Source of the DNA: Chloracidobacterium sp. CP2_5A
GTDB lineage: Bacteria; Acidobacteriota; Blastocatellia; Chloracidobacteriales; Chloracidobacteriaceae
Assembly (NCBI GenBank): GCA_002254845.1
Contig: NKPT01000037.1
Span: 1-33,731, forward strand
Direction: 5' to 3'
DNA length: 33,731 nt
A model generated the notes under the pieces. It was given only the letters and a program-made list of their open reading frames with translations. It did not search any database and was not told the DNA's origin. A program made the translations under genes and the position numbers. Positions 9,048 to 17,461 of this stretch are shown piece by piece. The first letter of the stretch is position 1. Each line of letters opens with the position of its first letter.

Positions 9048-9225
9048 CCCGTCAGCTTCGCCTGCCAAAAAGCATCGTCAGATTGGGCTGGTCAATCTAC
9101 AATGCGGCGTTGTTGCCTTGGCAACAGCGATTTGCGGAACATCTCCGGGCGCGGCTCGTTTGCGCAACGGGGCTTGACTTTGGTCTCACGCCTGATACGG
9201 GCGTAACTTTCCTTGAGGTAGGATA

Positions 9226-9858
9226 ATGATGAACAGCACTTTCAAACGCGCATCGGCGCTTTGCGCGACTTTCGCCGCCTTGCTCGTGGCGGCTTGCACG
9301 GCTGCCACTACCGCCACGACGGAGCCGCCAGCCGGCGCGCCGGCGCCTGCGTTCACGGCCGTGGACAGCAACGGTAAAAAGCACTCGCTGAGCGATTTTA
9401 AGGGCAAGTTCGTGGTGCTCGAATGGGTCAACTTCGACTGTCCCTTTGTGGTGCGCCACTACAAGAGCGGCAACATGCAGGCCCTGCAGCGCAAGTACAC
9501 GGCGAAGGGCGTCGTGTGGCTTTCGATCAACTCTTCCGCCCCCGGCAAGCAAGGTCACTTCGCGCCGGCTGAGATCAACGCTAAGCTCAAGGAGCGCAAC
9601 GCTGCGCCGACGGCTTACCTAATTGATGCGGATGGCGCGATTGGCAAGGCGTACGGCGCGAAAACCACGCCGCACATATATGTCATTGACCCGCAGGGCA
9701 ACCTCATTTACCAAGGCGCGATTGACGATTCCGTCTCCACGGATGCCAACGAAAAGGCGAAGGTCAACTACGTCGAGGCGGCGCTCGACGCCGCCATGAG
9801 CGGCAAGCCGATCGCCGTGGCGACAACCAAGCCGTATGGTTGCAGCGTGAAGTACTAA
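9226..9858 (+). CDS. Lipoprotein redoxin (AhpC/TSA-thioredoxin-like)
   Basis: The 210-residue product has a lipoprotein signal peptide with lipobox VAAC (Cys24), then a linker rich in Ala, Pro and Thr, then a thioredoxin-fold domain starting around residue 38 (PAPAFTAVDSNGKKHSLSDF). The active-site region is WVNFDCPFVVRHY, with one Cys (Cys72) where classical thioredoxins have CxxC. The fold's cis-Pro region is KTTPHIYVIDPQG. A second Cys (Cys206) lies in the C-terminal YGCSVKY and could be the resolving partner. This fits the PRX-like family of secreted redoxins. GAGGTAGG precedes the tandem ATGs at 9226/9229. It probably acts at the outer face of a membrane in thiol or peroxide chemistry; substrate unknown. 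Confidence 0.85.
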   Translation: MMNSTFKRASALCATFAALLVAACTAATTATTEPPAGAPAPAFTAVDSNGKKHSLSDFKGKFVVLEWVNFDCPFVVRHYKSGNMQALQRKYTAKGVVWLSINSSAPGKQGHFAPAEINAKLKERNAAPTAYLIDADGAIGKAYGAKTTPHIYVIDPQGNLIYQGAIDDSVSTDANEKAKVNYVEAALDAAMSGKPIAVATTKPYGCSVKY

Positions 9859-10016
9859 GCTCAGTCATCGGCGACCAGCGCCGCCGGTCGCGGACTGGTC
9901 CCTAAGGCCGGGCGCCCCCAGCCGCCATATCTCGGCGGGAAGCGCGCTCAAAAGCCATAACGCCAACTAAGGCGCGGCGGTGCCTTGACCAAGCCGGCGC
10001 CGGAGAGAAATCCCCC

Positions 10017-10478
10017 ATGAGTGAAGAAGCGCCCTCATCGTTCAAGATCAGCGACCGTCGGCTATTTAATCCCGACGGCACGGTTCGCGCCGATGCGGAA
10101 CGAGACGAAACCGAAGCGCCGGCGCCCATCAATGAAGCCGCGCCAGTCGCGCCGCCAGACGGGCAAGCGGCGAAGCATCAGCCCGCTCCCAAGCCCGCTC
10201 CCCAAGCGGACCCCTTGTTTAGCGAGTTTGTCCTGGAGCTGGCGACAAACGCCATGATGATGCTCGGCTTGATTGAGCATCCGCAGTATGGGCGACTGCC
10301 CCCGGATATCGAGGGCGGACGACACTACATTGACATCCTGGCGATGCTGGTCGAGAAAACCAAGGGCAACCTAGCCCCGGCTGAAGAGCGTCAGCTTCAG
10401 GAGACAGTGGCGTCGCTGCGCATGGAGTTTGTCGGGCTGACCAAGCGCTTAGCTTCCAATGCCCGCAAGGACATCTAA
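10017..10478 (+). CDS. DUF1844 domain-containing protein
   Basis: The 153-residue protein has a disordered N-terminal half rich in Ala, Pro and charged residues (about 1-65). The DUF1844 domain follows: FSEFVLELATNAMMMLGLIE, then YIDILAMLVEKTKGNLAPAEE and a final helix LQETVASLRMEFVGLTKRL. This small helical domain is widespread in Acidobacteriota and deltaproteobacterial groups, and its function is not known. The ATG at 10017 has GGAGAG eight bases upstream. The gene converges on rplT. Confidence 0.85.
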   Translation: MSEEAPSSFKISDRRLFNPDGTVRADAERDETEAPAPINEAAPVAPPDGQAAKHQPAPKPAPQADPLFSEFVLELATNAMMMLGLIEHPQYGRLPPDIEGGRHYIDILAMLVEKTKGNLAPAEERQLQETVASLRMEFVGLTKRLASNARKDI

Positions 10479-10553
10479 AAAGCTCCGGCGGCGAGCGAGT
10501 CGCCGCGGCGACCGCAAGGCCCAAAACAGAGGCCCCAAACAGCATTCAAAGAG

Positions 10554-10587
10554 CAATCGGGGCAGGTCGGAAAGCCTGCCCCGATTG
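10554..10587 (-). terminator. Strong hairpin terminator after rplT
   Basis: A perfect 13-bp stem (10554-10566 with 10575-10587) closes an 8-base loop. On the minus strand it is followed by GCTCTTTGAA, a weak T-rich stretch. It stands about 33 bases past the rplT stop codon and 75 bases past the convergent DUF1844 stop, so it may serve both genes. Confidence 0.7.
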
Positions 10588-10620
10588 GCGTTACGGTCTC
10601 TCGCTTGGGCGCGGCGCCTG

Positions 10621-10977
10621 TCAGGCAAGGGCTTGCTTGATCTGCGCCGCCAGCTTCGCAAAGCCCGAGTCGTCAGTCACGGCCAAGTTGGCCAGAATTT
10701 TACGGTCGAGCAGGATGCCCGACTTCTTGAGACCATACATAAACTGGCTGTAGCTCAGCCCGCTCCGTCGGGCGGCGGCATTGATACGCACAATCCATAA
10801 TGACCGATAGTCGCGCTTCTTGATGCGGCGGCCGATGTAGGCGAACTTCAACGCCCGCTCGACCGACTCCTTGGCTGAGCGATACAGCTTGCTCTTGGTC
10901 ATTTTGTAGCCCTTGGCCAGCTTCAAAATTTTCTTGCGTCGCTGTAGGCGTTTATTTCCACGTTTTGCGCGGGGCAT
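10621..10977 (-). CDS. 50S ribosomal protein L20
   Basis: The 118-residue protein is the usual length for L20, which binds 23S rRNA early in large-subunit assembly. It begins [20 protein letters not shown], with the expected basic N-terminal extension. It continues with [26 protein letters not shown] and [16 protein letters not shown], all L20 hallmarks. It is last in the thrS-infC-rpmI-rplT cluster, 54 bases after rpmI. In other bacteria L20 represses its own operon by binding the mRNA leader; whether that occurs here cannot be seen. Confidence 0.97.
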   Translation of the reverse strand: MPRAKRGNKRLQRRKKILKLAKGYKMTKSKLYRSAKESVERALKFAYIGRRIKKRDYRSLWIVRINAAARRSGLSYSQFMYGLKKSGILLDRKILANLAVTDDSGFAKLAAQIKQALA

Positions 10978-11031
10978 GGCGTTTTCAACTCCTCAAAAAG
11001 AAAAAACTCAAATGATTCCGTAACCGCCAAT

Positions 11032-11235
11032 TTAGCGATTGCCATAGGGGAGCATTTGCCGAATCGCCCCCTCGTCAGCCGCTGAAACATAGGTGTCAAT
11101 ATCAAGGTGGCGGCGGCGCTTAGCCGACTTCTTTGTCAGAATATGGCGACAGTGCGAGTGTCCGCGCTTGAACCGCCCGCTAGCGGTCGAGCGAAACCGC
11201 TTGGCAGCCCCCTTGTGCGTCTTCAACTTCGGCAT
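11032..11235 (-). CDS. 50S ribosomal protein L35
   Basis: The 67-residue, strongly basic protein begins [20 protein letters not shown] and contains [22 protein letters not shown], the L35 signature. Its place between infC and rplT confirms the call. The gap from infC is 85 bases. Confidence 0.96.
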   Translation of the reverse strand: MPKLKTHKGAAKRFRSTASGRFKRGHSHCRHILTKKSAKRRRHLDIDTYVSAADEGAIRQMLPYGNR

Positions 11236-11320
11236 AGCTTCATCTCCTTCCGCAAATGCTCATCCGTAATGAACCACCTTCAATCGCCCTGGTCGCCCGC
11301 CCTGCTGGCCAGCAATGAGG

Positions 11321-11863
11321 CTATTTCTTGGGCGTAAAAATGACAAACATCGTCATGCCTTCCATCTTGGGGCGGACTTCAACGGTCGCGACCTGCGACA
11401 GGTCCTTTTCGAGTCGCGCCAGGACGCGCTCCCCAAGCTCGCGATGGGTAATCTCGCGCCCAATAAACCGCACCGAGGCCTTCACCTTGTCGCCATCCTC
11501 CAGCGCCCGGAGCGCATTGTTTTTCTTGAACTCGTAATCGTGATCGCCGATGGCCGGGCGAAGCTTAATTTCCTTGACCGAGATGACGGTTTGCTTTTTC
11601 TTGGCCTCGTGCTGCTTCTTTTTCTGCTCATACTGCCACTTGCCGTAGTCAATGATACGGCATACCGGCGGATTAGCCTGCGAAGCGACTTCGACCAAGT
11701 CCAGCCCCCGCTCCTGGGCAATGGCCAGAGCTTGCTGGGGCGACAGAATGCCAAGCTGATTACCATCTTCGTCTATGACGCGCACTTCGCGATGACGAAT
11801 TCGCTCATTCGTGGGAACCTGTGGCCCACGGTCACGGGCGCCTCGATTTGGTGGGATGGCGAT
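11321..11863 (-). CDS. Translation initiation factor IF-3, probable ATC start
   Basis: IF-3 binds the 30S subunit and checks start-codon pairing. The N-terminal domain runs from [19 protein letters not shown] to the linker with [20 protein letters not shown], and the C-terminal domain ends [10 protein letters not shown]. The open frame reaches a TTG at 11887, but AAAGGAG at 11877-11871 lies inside that longer version. Seven bases after it is an ATC codon (11863-11861), which would give a 180-residue protein starting (M)AIPPNRG, the length and start context expected. Rare starts (AUU, AUC, AUA) are known for infC in other bacteria and allow IF-3 to repress its own synthesis. No ATG, GTG or TTG sits at a proper distance from this ribosome site. 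Confidence 0.93.
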   Translation of the reverse strand: MAIPPNRGARDRGPQVPTNERIRHREVRVIDEDGNQLGILSPQQALAIAQERGLDLVEVASQANPPVCRIIDYGKWQYEQKKKQHEAKKKQTVISVKEIKLRPAIGDHDYEFKKNNALRALEDGDKVKASVRFIGREITHRELGERVLARLEKDLSQVATVEVRPKMEGMTMFVIFTPKK

Positions 11864-11877
11864 ACGACAACTCCTTT
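11861..11877 (-). promoter_or_regulatory. infC ribosome-binding site and non-canonical ATC start
   Basis: On the minus strand the order is AAAGGAG, seven bases (TTGTCGT), then ATC. The strong Shine-Dalgarno sequence with ideal spacing to a codon that IF-3 itself discriminates against is the arrangement used for infC autoregulation in E. coli (there AUU). Confidence 0.7.
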
Positions 11878-11942
11878 GCTGGGGCAACGTCCGCGGGGGA
11901 CCATGCCGAGCCTCATTGATCCGCGCGCCGGGCGCGGCATTG

Positions 11943-13901
11943 CTATGGCGTGATGGCGCGCTGCCGAACCTCTTCCGTCACTCGCGCGATGAACGCCTCG
12001 ACCGATAGCGTTCCGATATCGCCTTCGCTGCGCGTCCGAACCGCTAGGTCGCCGGTTTCAGCCTCGCGATCACCGAGAACAATCATATACGGCACTTTCC
12101 GCAGTTGCGCTTGACGAATTTTCGCGCCGATTTTTTCGCTGCGCGCATCCGCCTCGACGCGCAGCCCAGCCGCGCGCAGCCGCCGGGAGATTTCGAGCGC
12201 ATGCGCATTGAGCCGGTCGGCAATCGGCAGGATGGCAACCTGGGTTGGAGCGAGCCAAACCGGAAACTTGCCGCCAAAGTGCTCAATCAGCAGCCCGAAG
12301 AACCGTTCGAGCGAGCCGAGAATGGCGCGGTGAACCATAATCGGCGTATGCGCTCGGTTGTCCGCGCCGATGTATTCCAGCGCGAATCGCTGCGGCAGGT
12401 TGAAGTCCACCTGGATGGTCCCCAACTGCCATGAGCGCCGGATCGCGTCAATCACCTTGATGTCTATCTTGGGGCCGTAGAAAGCGGCCTCGCCTTCGAC
12501 CCGCGCGTAGGCCAAGCCAAGCTTGTCCAGCGCTTTCGTCAACGCGGCTTCGGCCGGCGCCCAAATCTCGTCGCCGCCCAAATATTTTGAGCGATCCTGC
12601 GCGTCGCGGACGGAAAGCTCGATTTGGTAGTCGAAGCCAAAGGTCGCATAGACTTTCCGGGCGAACGCCAGGCAGCCGATGATTTCGTCTTCAAGCGTTT
12701 CCGGCGTGCAAAACAAGTGGGCGTCGTCCTGCGTGAACCCGCGCACGCGCAGCAACCCGTGCTGAACGCCCGACCGCTCGTAGCGGTACACGGTGCCCAT
12801 TTCCGCGTAGCGCAGCGGCAACTCCCGATAGCTGCGCGGCTGCGACTTGTAAATCTGGATGTGGAACGGGCAGTTCATGGGCTTGAGCTGATATTCCAGC
12901 GGCTCATCCTCGAACTGCATGGCGGGATACATATCGCCGCGATACTTGGCGGTGTGGCCCGACGTTTCCCACAGCCGGCTGGACGCGACGTGCGGCGTGC
13001 GAACCAGGCTGTAATCGCAAGCCAGCAGCTCGTCGTAGAGAAACGCTTGCAACAGATGCAAAATCAGAGCGCCCTTGGGATGAAAGAGCGCCAAGCCGCT
13101 GCCGACTTCATCCGTAAAGCTAAATAAGTCAAGCTCCTTGCCAAGCCGGCGGTGGTCGCGCTTGGCGGCTTCTTCGCGCTGTTGAAGCCAGGCGTCAAGC
13201 TCTTCCTGCGTGAAAAACGACGTGCCGTAAATGCGCTGCATCTGCGGATGGCTCTCGTTGCCGAGCCAGTACGCCCCGGACACGGAAAGCAGCTTGAAGG
13301 CCTTGATGCGTCCGGCGCTTGGCAGGTGCGGCCCGCGGCAGAAGTCAATGAACTGGTCGCCCAGCGTGTAAAAGCTCGGATGCTCGCCGCCCTTCTCGCT
13401 GATGAAGTAGCACTTTAGCTCGTCGGCGCTGAACTTTCGAAGCGCCTCCTCGCGCGGCATTTCGATGCGCCGAAACGGCGCGTTGCGCTTGACGATCTCG
13501 CGCATGCGCTTCTCGATGCGCGCTAAGTCATCCGGCGTAAAGGGCTTTTCCTGCAAAAAATCGTAGTAAAAGCCGCCCTTGGGGTCGTCTTTGAGCGCCG
13601 GGCCGGCGCCCAGCTTGGTATCGGGGAAGAGATCGAGCACGGCGGCGGCCAGCAAGTGCGCCGTCGAGTGGCGATAAATCTCCAGCGCGTCGGGGTCTTC
13701 GGGAAGCACCGGCTCGACCAGGTCGGTTTCGGTCACGACACAGCTCGTATCGCGCAACTCGCCGTTGACGCGCGCCGCGATGGCGCGCTTGGCAAGCTCG
13801 GCGTCGCGCGCCTGAAGAGCTCGGAAAGCCGTGAGGCTTGAACTGGCGACTGGTTGCGCGGCCGACGACTCCATAAACAAGCGCTGCGAGGGAAACTCCA
13901 A
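11943..13901 (-). CDS. Threonyl-tRNA synthetase
   Basis: ThrS charges tRNA-Thr with threonine. The 652-residue protein has an N-terminal TGS-like region that looks reduced or divergent. The editing domain follows, with HSTAH near residue 79 and CRGPH, then the class II catalytic core with motif 2 ([24 protein letters not shown]), the zinc-ligand region LKPMNCPFH, and [20 protein letters not shown]. The C-terminal anticodon-binding domain starts near [12 protein letters not shown]. The start is probably the TTG at 13901, because GGAGG lies six bases before it; the first in-frame ATG (13874) has no ribosome site. It opens the infC-rpmI-rplT cluster and lies about 90 bases downstream of tRNA-Val. 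Confidence 0.96.
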   Translation of the reverse strand: MEFPSQRLFMESSAAQPVASSSLTAFRALQARDAELAKRAIAARVNGELRDTSCVVTETDLVEPVLPEDPDALEIYRHSTAHLLAAAVLDLFPDTKLGAGPALKDDPKGGFYYDFLQEKPFTPDDLARIEKRMREIVKRNAPFRRIEMPREEALRKFSADELKCYFISEKGGEHPSFYTLGDQFIDFCRGPHLPSAGRIKAFKLLSVSGAYWLGNESHPQMQRIYGTSFFTQEELDAWLQQREEAAKRDHRRLGKELDLFSFTDEVGSGLALFHPKGALILHLLQAFLYDELLACDYSLVRTPHVASSRLWETSGHTAKYRGDMYPAMQFEDEPLEYQLKPMNCPFHIQIYKSQPRSYRELPLRYAEMGTVYRYERSGVQHGLLRVRGFTQDDAHLFCTPETLEDEIIGCLAFARKVYATFGFDYQIELSVRDAQDRSKYLGGDEIWAPAEAALTKALDKLGLAYARVEGEAAFYGPKIDIKVIDAIRRSWQLGTIQVDFNLPQRFALEYIGADNRAHTPIMVHRAILGSLERFFGLLIEHFGGKFPVWLAPTQVAILPIADRLNAHALEISRRLRAAGLRVEADARSEKIGAKIRQAQLRKVPYMIVLGDREAETGDLAVRTRSEGDIGTLSVEAFIARVTEEVRQRAITP

Positions 13902-13989
13902 TCCTCGCCTCCAAGGCTAAGCGACCGCAACGGCCGCATTGACAGACAAAGTCGCGCCGTCGGCTCGGCGCTTCCGGCGTAGTTGAAAG

Positions 13990-14064
<75 letters not shown>

Positions 14065-14209
14065 GCAAGCCGCCCGACGCCAAACCGACGACGCGACAGT
14101 AAGTCAGTAACGATACTAGCCTCGCCACAGGCTGTCAAAAGAAATCTGCGCGACTTGCCGACGCGCGTCCGCCTGCGCGTCGGCGGTCTTCGCGTCGCGG
14201 GGACTCGAC

Positions 14210-14638
14210 TTACCACCGCTTGGGGTAAAGGTCGCGCTGCCACGGGCTGACGGCATGCGCCAGCAGCATCAGCAGGGCGTAGAGCGCAAGGCCAAACGCC
14301 ATGCCCACCATCAGCCCATACCCGCCAATCACCTCCGCGTTGCGCAGAATGAACTTCCAGCCGACAAAGCACAGCAACAGGAGGGGAATGAAGCCCAAGC
14401 AGATAAAGCCAATCGTTTCGCCCAGCGTCCAGTTGCGCGCCTGGGGGTTGGGCGCGCTTTGCTTGCGCAGAAACTTCACCCCTAGCATTCCCAGCGCGCA
14501 CAGCAGCCCGACCGCCACAAGGTAGAGAAACCACTTGTCGCCGACCGTCTGCCACTCGCTATCGCTGGTGTCGCTTACAAAATACTGGATAAGCTGTTCC
14601 GGCAGCCGCGCCGCCGCCCCATAGGCCAACCGCGTCAT
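14210..14638 (-). CDS. Small three-helix membrane protein, unknown
   Basis: The 142-residue product has three clear hydrophobic helices: about residues 36-55 (WFLYLVAVGLLCALGMLGVK), 75-96 (TIGFICLGFIPLLLLCFVGW) and 104-127 (GGYGLMVGMAFGLALYALLM). Short polar loops separate them. The N-terminus and the C-terminus (SPWQRDLYPKRW) are polar. I do not recognise a family. It starts 27 bases after the stop codon of the vWA lipoprotein gene on the same strand, so the two are likely made together and may act together at the membrane. Confidence 0.7.
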   Translation of the reverse strand: MTRLAYGAAARLPEQLIQYFVSDTSDSEWQTVGDKWFLYLVAVGLLCALGMLGVKFLRKQSAPNPQARNWTLGETIGFICLGFIPLLLLCFVGWKFILRNAEVIGGYGLMVGMAFGLALYALLMLLAHAVSPWQRDLYPKRW

Positions 14639-14665
14639 AACCTTTCCCTTCGCGCGCCGCCGGCG

Positions 14666-16132
14666 CTATTTCGGGCCAACGGCAAGATAAATGTCGGCAA
14701 CCAGCTGCTTGCCAACCGGCGACCGCTCCCACGGCGCTTGCCAAGTCGCCAACAGGTTGTACGTCCGATTTGCTTGGGCGACCGTTCGGTCGTCGCGGGT
14801 ATTCCACTCCTCCAGCCAGCCCGGCAACCGCTTCTTGGGATTCAAGCGCCCAGCGAGGCGAAAGATGCGCCACGCCGGCGTTTTGGCTTTGCTTTCCCAC
14901 TCCGGCTGCACGGTGGCGACCGTCGCGCCGTTCTCAATTCTGATTTGCAGGTCGGTCAGTCGCGGATAGCCGGCGCCCGCCGCTTCCTGCCCCGGATAGA
15001 CCGGCGCGATCTCCCAATCAATCATCTCGGCTAATTGGGCGGCGTCGGCCGCGCCCAAGGCGGCTTCCGACCAGGCCGGGCGGATGGCGATGACCAGCCG
15101 CCGGTTTTTATTGGGGCCAATCTCGATGTTGAAGCTTGGCGGCGCATCCGGCCGCTTATGCTTGATGCGCGCCACGCGCGGTCCCAAGCCCTCGCTGGCT
15201 TCATCGCCCTTGACTTCAACCTCCGGCGGCCGCGACGTGAAACACGCCGATAGCGGAAGCTCATGGATTTCGGGCTTGCTCTCCAGCTTGGTCAACTCGC
15301 GGCGCAGACGGGCGATGTTTTCATCGTGGCGGGCGGCGTCGCTTGAAAACGCGATGAGGTAAAACGGCCGCCAGGTGGCTTTATCGTCCTCCGACTGATA
15401 GACGACAGCCTTTGAACGCTCAACTTCGGAGTACACTTTGCCGTTGAACTGGCTGCGAATCCCGAAAACGGTGGCCTGCCACGGCGGACGACCGTCGGCG
15501 CCGTCAAGCAGCTTGAGGCATTCGTCCCGGAAGCTCGCGGCGAGCGTCGAGCCAAGCGACTGCACGCCGTCCGTCACGAGAACGTGCAGGCGCGGCGGCG
15601 GCCCCGAGCGCTTGCCTTCCAGGTTGACGCTAAAGGCGCGGACGGCGGCGGCCAAGTCGGTCTCCGGCAATGTGTAAAACTCTTCCTTGTCGGGGAGCGG
15701 CGCGAGCGCTTCCCAGGGCTTCGGCGGGTCAACCGCGCCGCCGACCTTCCGAAACTGAATGCGCATGCTCGGCTCGCACAGCGGCCCGACTTCGGTCAGC
15801 AAGCGCAGGGTTTCACGGTAGGCGCTGGCGCCCTTGGGATTGAGGTAGCCGCGCATGCTCCCGCTGCCATCAAGATAAACCAGAAAGTCGTCACTGGCGG
15901 GGGCGGCGGCGGTCGGCGGGCAAGCCGGACGGTCGAAGTCGGCGATTTCCTTTTTCTCAATGATTTCCGCCCAGCGCGGCGGCGGCGTGGCGCAACCGCT
16001 CGCGGCGCAACCGAAGGCGCACAAGGCGACGGTTAGCCAAACGGATAGTCGGCTTCGCCGCAACCCGCGGGCGGCGCGGTCGCGCTTTCGCCGCCTGCAA
16101 ACCATGAACATCTCGGCAACAACCCTTTTCAT
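14666..16132 (-). CDS. von Willebrand A-domain lipoprotein, unknown function
   Basis: The 488-residue protein has a basic N-terminus, a hydrophobic signal (LSVWLTVALCAFGCAASGC) with lipobox Cys47, and then a vWA-type domain. The metal-site motif DxSxS is present as LDGSGSM (Asp88, Ser90, Ser92), and the strand LHVLVTDGVQSLG supplies the usual second Asp. The C-terminal part from about residue 310 is probably a separate beta-rich domain (LVIAIRPAW and on) with no recognisable motif. The metal site looks intact, so a metal-dependent protein-protein contact outside the cytoplasm is likely. The partner may be the three-helix membrane protein encoded just downstream. The ATG at 16132 is the first of several possible starts; upstream ribosome site is weak. 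Confidence 0.75.
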   Translation of the reverse strand: MKRVVAEMFMVCRRRKRDRAARGLRRSRLSVWLTVALCAFGCAASGCATPPPRWAEIIEKKEIADFDRPACPPTAAAPASDDFLVYLDGSGSMRGYLNPKGASAYRETLRLLTEVGPLCEPSMRIQFRKVGGAVDPPKPWEALAPLPDKEEFYTLPETDLAAAVRAFSVNLEGKRSGPPPRLHVLVTDGVQSLGSTLAASFRDECLKLLDGADGRPPWQATVFGIRSQFNGKVYSEVERSKAVVYQSEDDKATWRPFYLIAFSSDAARHDENIARLRRELTKLESKPEIHELPLSACFTSRPPEVEVKGDEASEGLGPRVARIKHKRPDAPPSFNIEIGPNKNRRLVIAIRPAWSEAALGAADAAQLAEMIDWEIAPVYPGQEAAGAGYPRLTDLQIRIENGATVATVQPEWESKAKTPAWRIFRLAGRLNPKKRLPGWLEEWNTRDDRTVAQANRTYNLLATWQAPWERSPVGKQLVADIYLAVGPK

Positions 16133-16345
16133 TCGAGATTTTTTGCAGACCTTGGCGACGAATACACCGCCAGCGCGGCGGGCGCAAGGCGTTCGGTTGC
16201 CAATCAGCGGCTTGGCGCTTGGATCCTCAAGGGACGCTTCTCATAAAAACGACTCCCTCGCCCGGCTACAAGCCCAGGCCCGCGCTACCGCCATAGCCTT
16301 TGGCTGGAGACGTTATCGCTTTAAGTCCTTAAGCCGCCATTGCCT

Positions 16346-17449
16346 TCAGAGGAATCGGCCAGGGATCGCCTCGCGCGCTTGGCGGAGCGCCTGCCGATCC
16401 CCCTCCCAGGCGAGCCGCGCTTGAGCCGTTTCAAAATCCAGCCACTCGTAGGCATCATGCTCGTCGGGCGACAAGCGTATGCAGTCGGCATCGGCCAGCG
16501 CGGCAAAAGCATGCTCACGGCTGAAGACGGGATGGGCGGCGGCCGGCGCGAGCCAGTCGGCGTCCGCCAAGTACGTTCGCGTCAGAGCCAAATCGTGTAA
16601 GCCAAGCGCAACGAGGCCGGTTTTTAAAAGCTCGCGCCGGGCCGCATCCAGCGGCGCTTCGCCAGCCTGGATGCGGCCGGTGATGAGCTGCCAGAAACCG
16701 CCGCGCGCGGCGACGCGTCGCAGCGCGAGGTACTCGCGGCGGCCAGCGCGCGTCCGGAAAACCACAACCTGCGCTGACGCCTGCGCCACTTCGCGCCGGA
16801 TCGCCTCCCGCTCAAACGTTTCGCTGAAACGCCGGGCGACCTGCCCGCCGACTTCCTCCAGCGAGGGCGTCAGGCCCGTCTCATGCGCGATGGACGTAAC
16901 AGCCTTATCCTGAATCCCGCATGGGATGATGCAGCTAAAGTCGCGCAGATCGGTTGTCACGTTGAGCGCGAAGCCGTGCGACGTGATCCAGCGCGAAATG
17001 TGGACGCCAAGCGCGGCAATTTTCCGCTCGCCCGCGACCCAGACGCCAGTCAGGCCCGCGACGCGCCCGGCCGCAACGCCGTACTCGCCGACCGCGCCGA
17101 TCAAAACCTCCTCAAGGTCGCGCATGTAGCGGCGAATGTCGCGCCGGTCAGGGTTGAGGTCGAGAATCGGATAGCCGACTAGTTGCCCCCAGCCGTGATA
17201 GGTCACATCCCCGCCGCGCCGCGTCTCGTGAACGCTCACGCCCCGACTCGCGAGGACAGTCGCCGGGACGACAATGTTGCGCGCTTCCGCCGCCCGCCCC
17301 AGCGTGATGACCGGCGGATGCTCCAGCAGCAGTAACATGTCGGGGATGTCGCCCGCGCGTCGCCAGGCGACAAGCTTTTCCTGAATTGCCAATCCAGCGG
17401 CGTAATCCACAACGCCAAGCGACCAGACTTCCAGCGGGCGAATCGGCAT
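16346..17449 (-). CDS. Octanoyltransferase LipB fused to a NUDIX-type domain
   Basis: Residues 1 to about 215 are LipB, which moves octanoyl from acyl carrier protein to lipoyl domains as the first step of lipoic acid synthesis. It carries RRGGDVTYHGWGQLVGYPI, the conserved Lys in ERKIAALGV (Lys143), SHGFALNV, and the catalytic Cys in PCGIQDKAVTSI (Cys177). From about residue 222 a NUDIX-like domain follows. Its box starts well (Gly258-x5-Glu264-x7-Arg272-Glu273-Leu274) but continues LKTG where LxEETG is expected, so the metal-binding Glu pair is missing and one residue is lost. The NUDIX part may be non-catalytic. The ATG at 17449 is chosen; a GTG six bases earlier is possible. nhaA ends just upstream (17462), so the genes are likely co-transcribed. 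No lipA is visible here. Confidence 0.92.
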   Translation of the reverse strand: MPIRPLEVWSLGVVDYAAGLAIQEKLVAWRRAGDIPDMLLLLEHPPVITLGRAAEARNIVVPATVLASRGVSVHETRRGGDVTYHGWGQLVGYPILDLNPDRRDIRRYMRDLEEVLIGAVGEYGVAAGRVAGLTGVWVAGERKIAALGVHISRWITSHGFALNVTTDLRDFSCIIPCGIQDKAVTSIAHETGLTPSLEEVGGQVARRFSETFEREAIRREVAQASAQVVVFRTRAGRREYLALRRVAARGGFWQLITGRIQAGEAPLDAARRELLKTGLVALGLHDLALTRTYLADADWLAPAAAHPVFSREHAFAALADADCIRLSPDEHDAYEWLDFETAQARLAWEGDRQALRQAREAIPGRFL

Positions 17450-17461
17450 GACCACAAGCGC

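Noticed and set aside
9174-9201. TTGACT with a weak -10 upstream of the redoxin gene
   Set aside because: The only candidate -10 at the right distance (TACGGG or GATACG) matches poorly, so no promoter is called.
9866-9900. GC-rich inverted repeat after the redoxin gene considered as a terminator
   Set aside because: The stem is only about 6 bp with alternative pairings and no T-run on either side.
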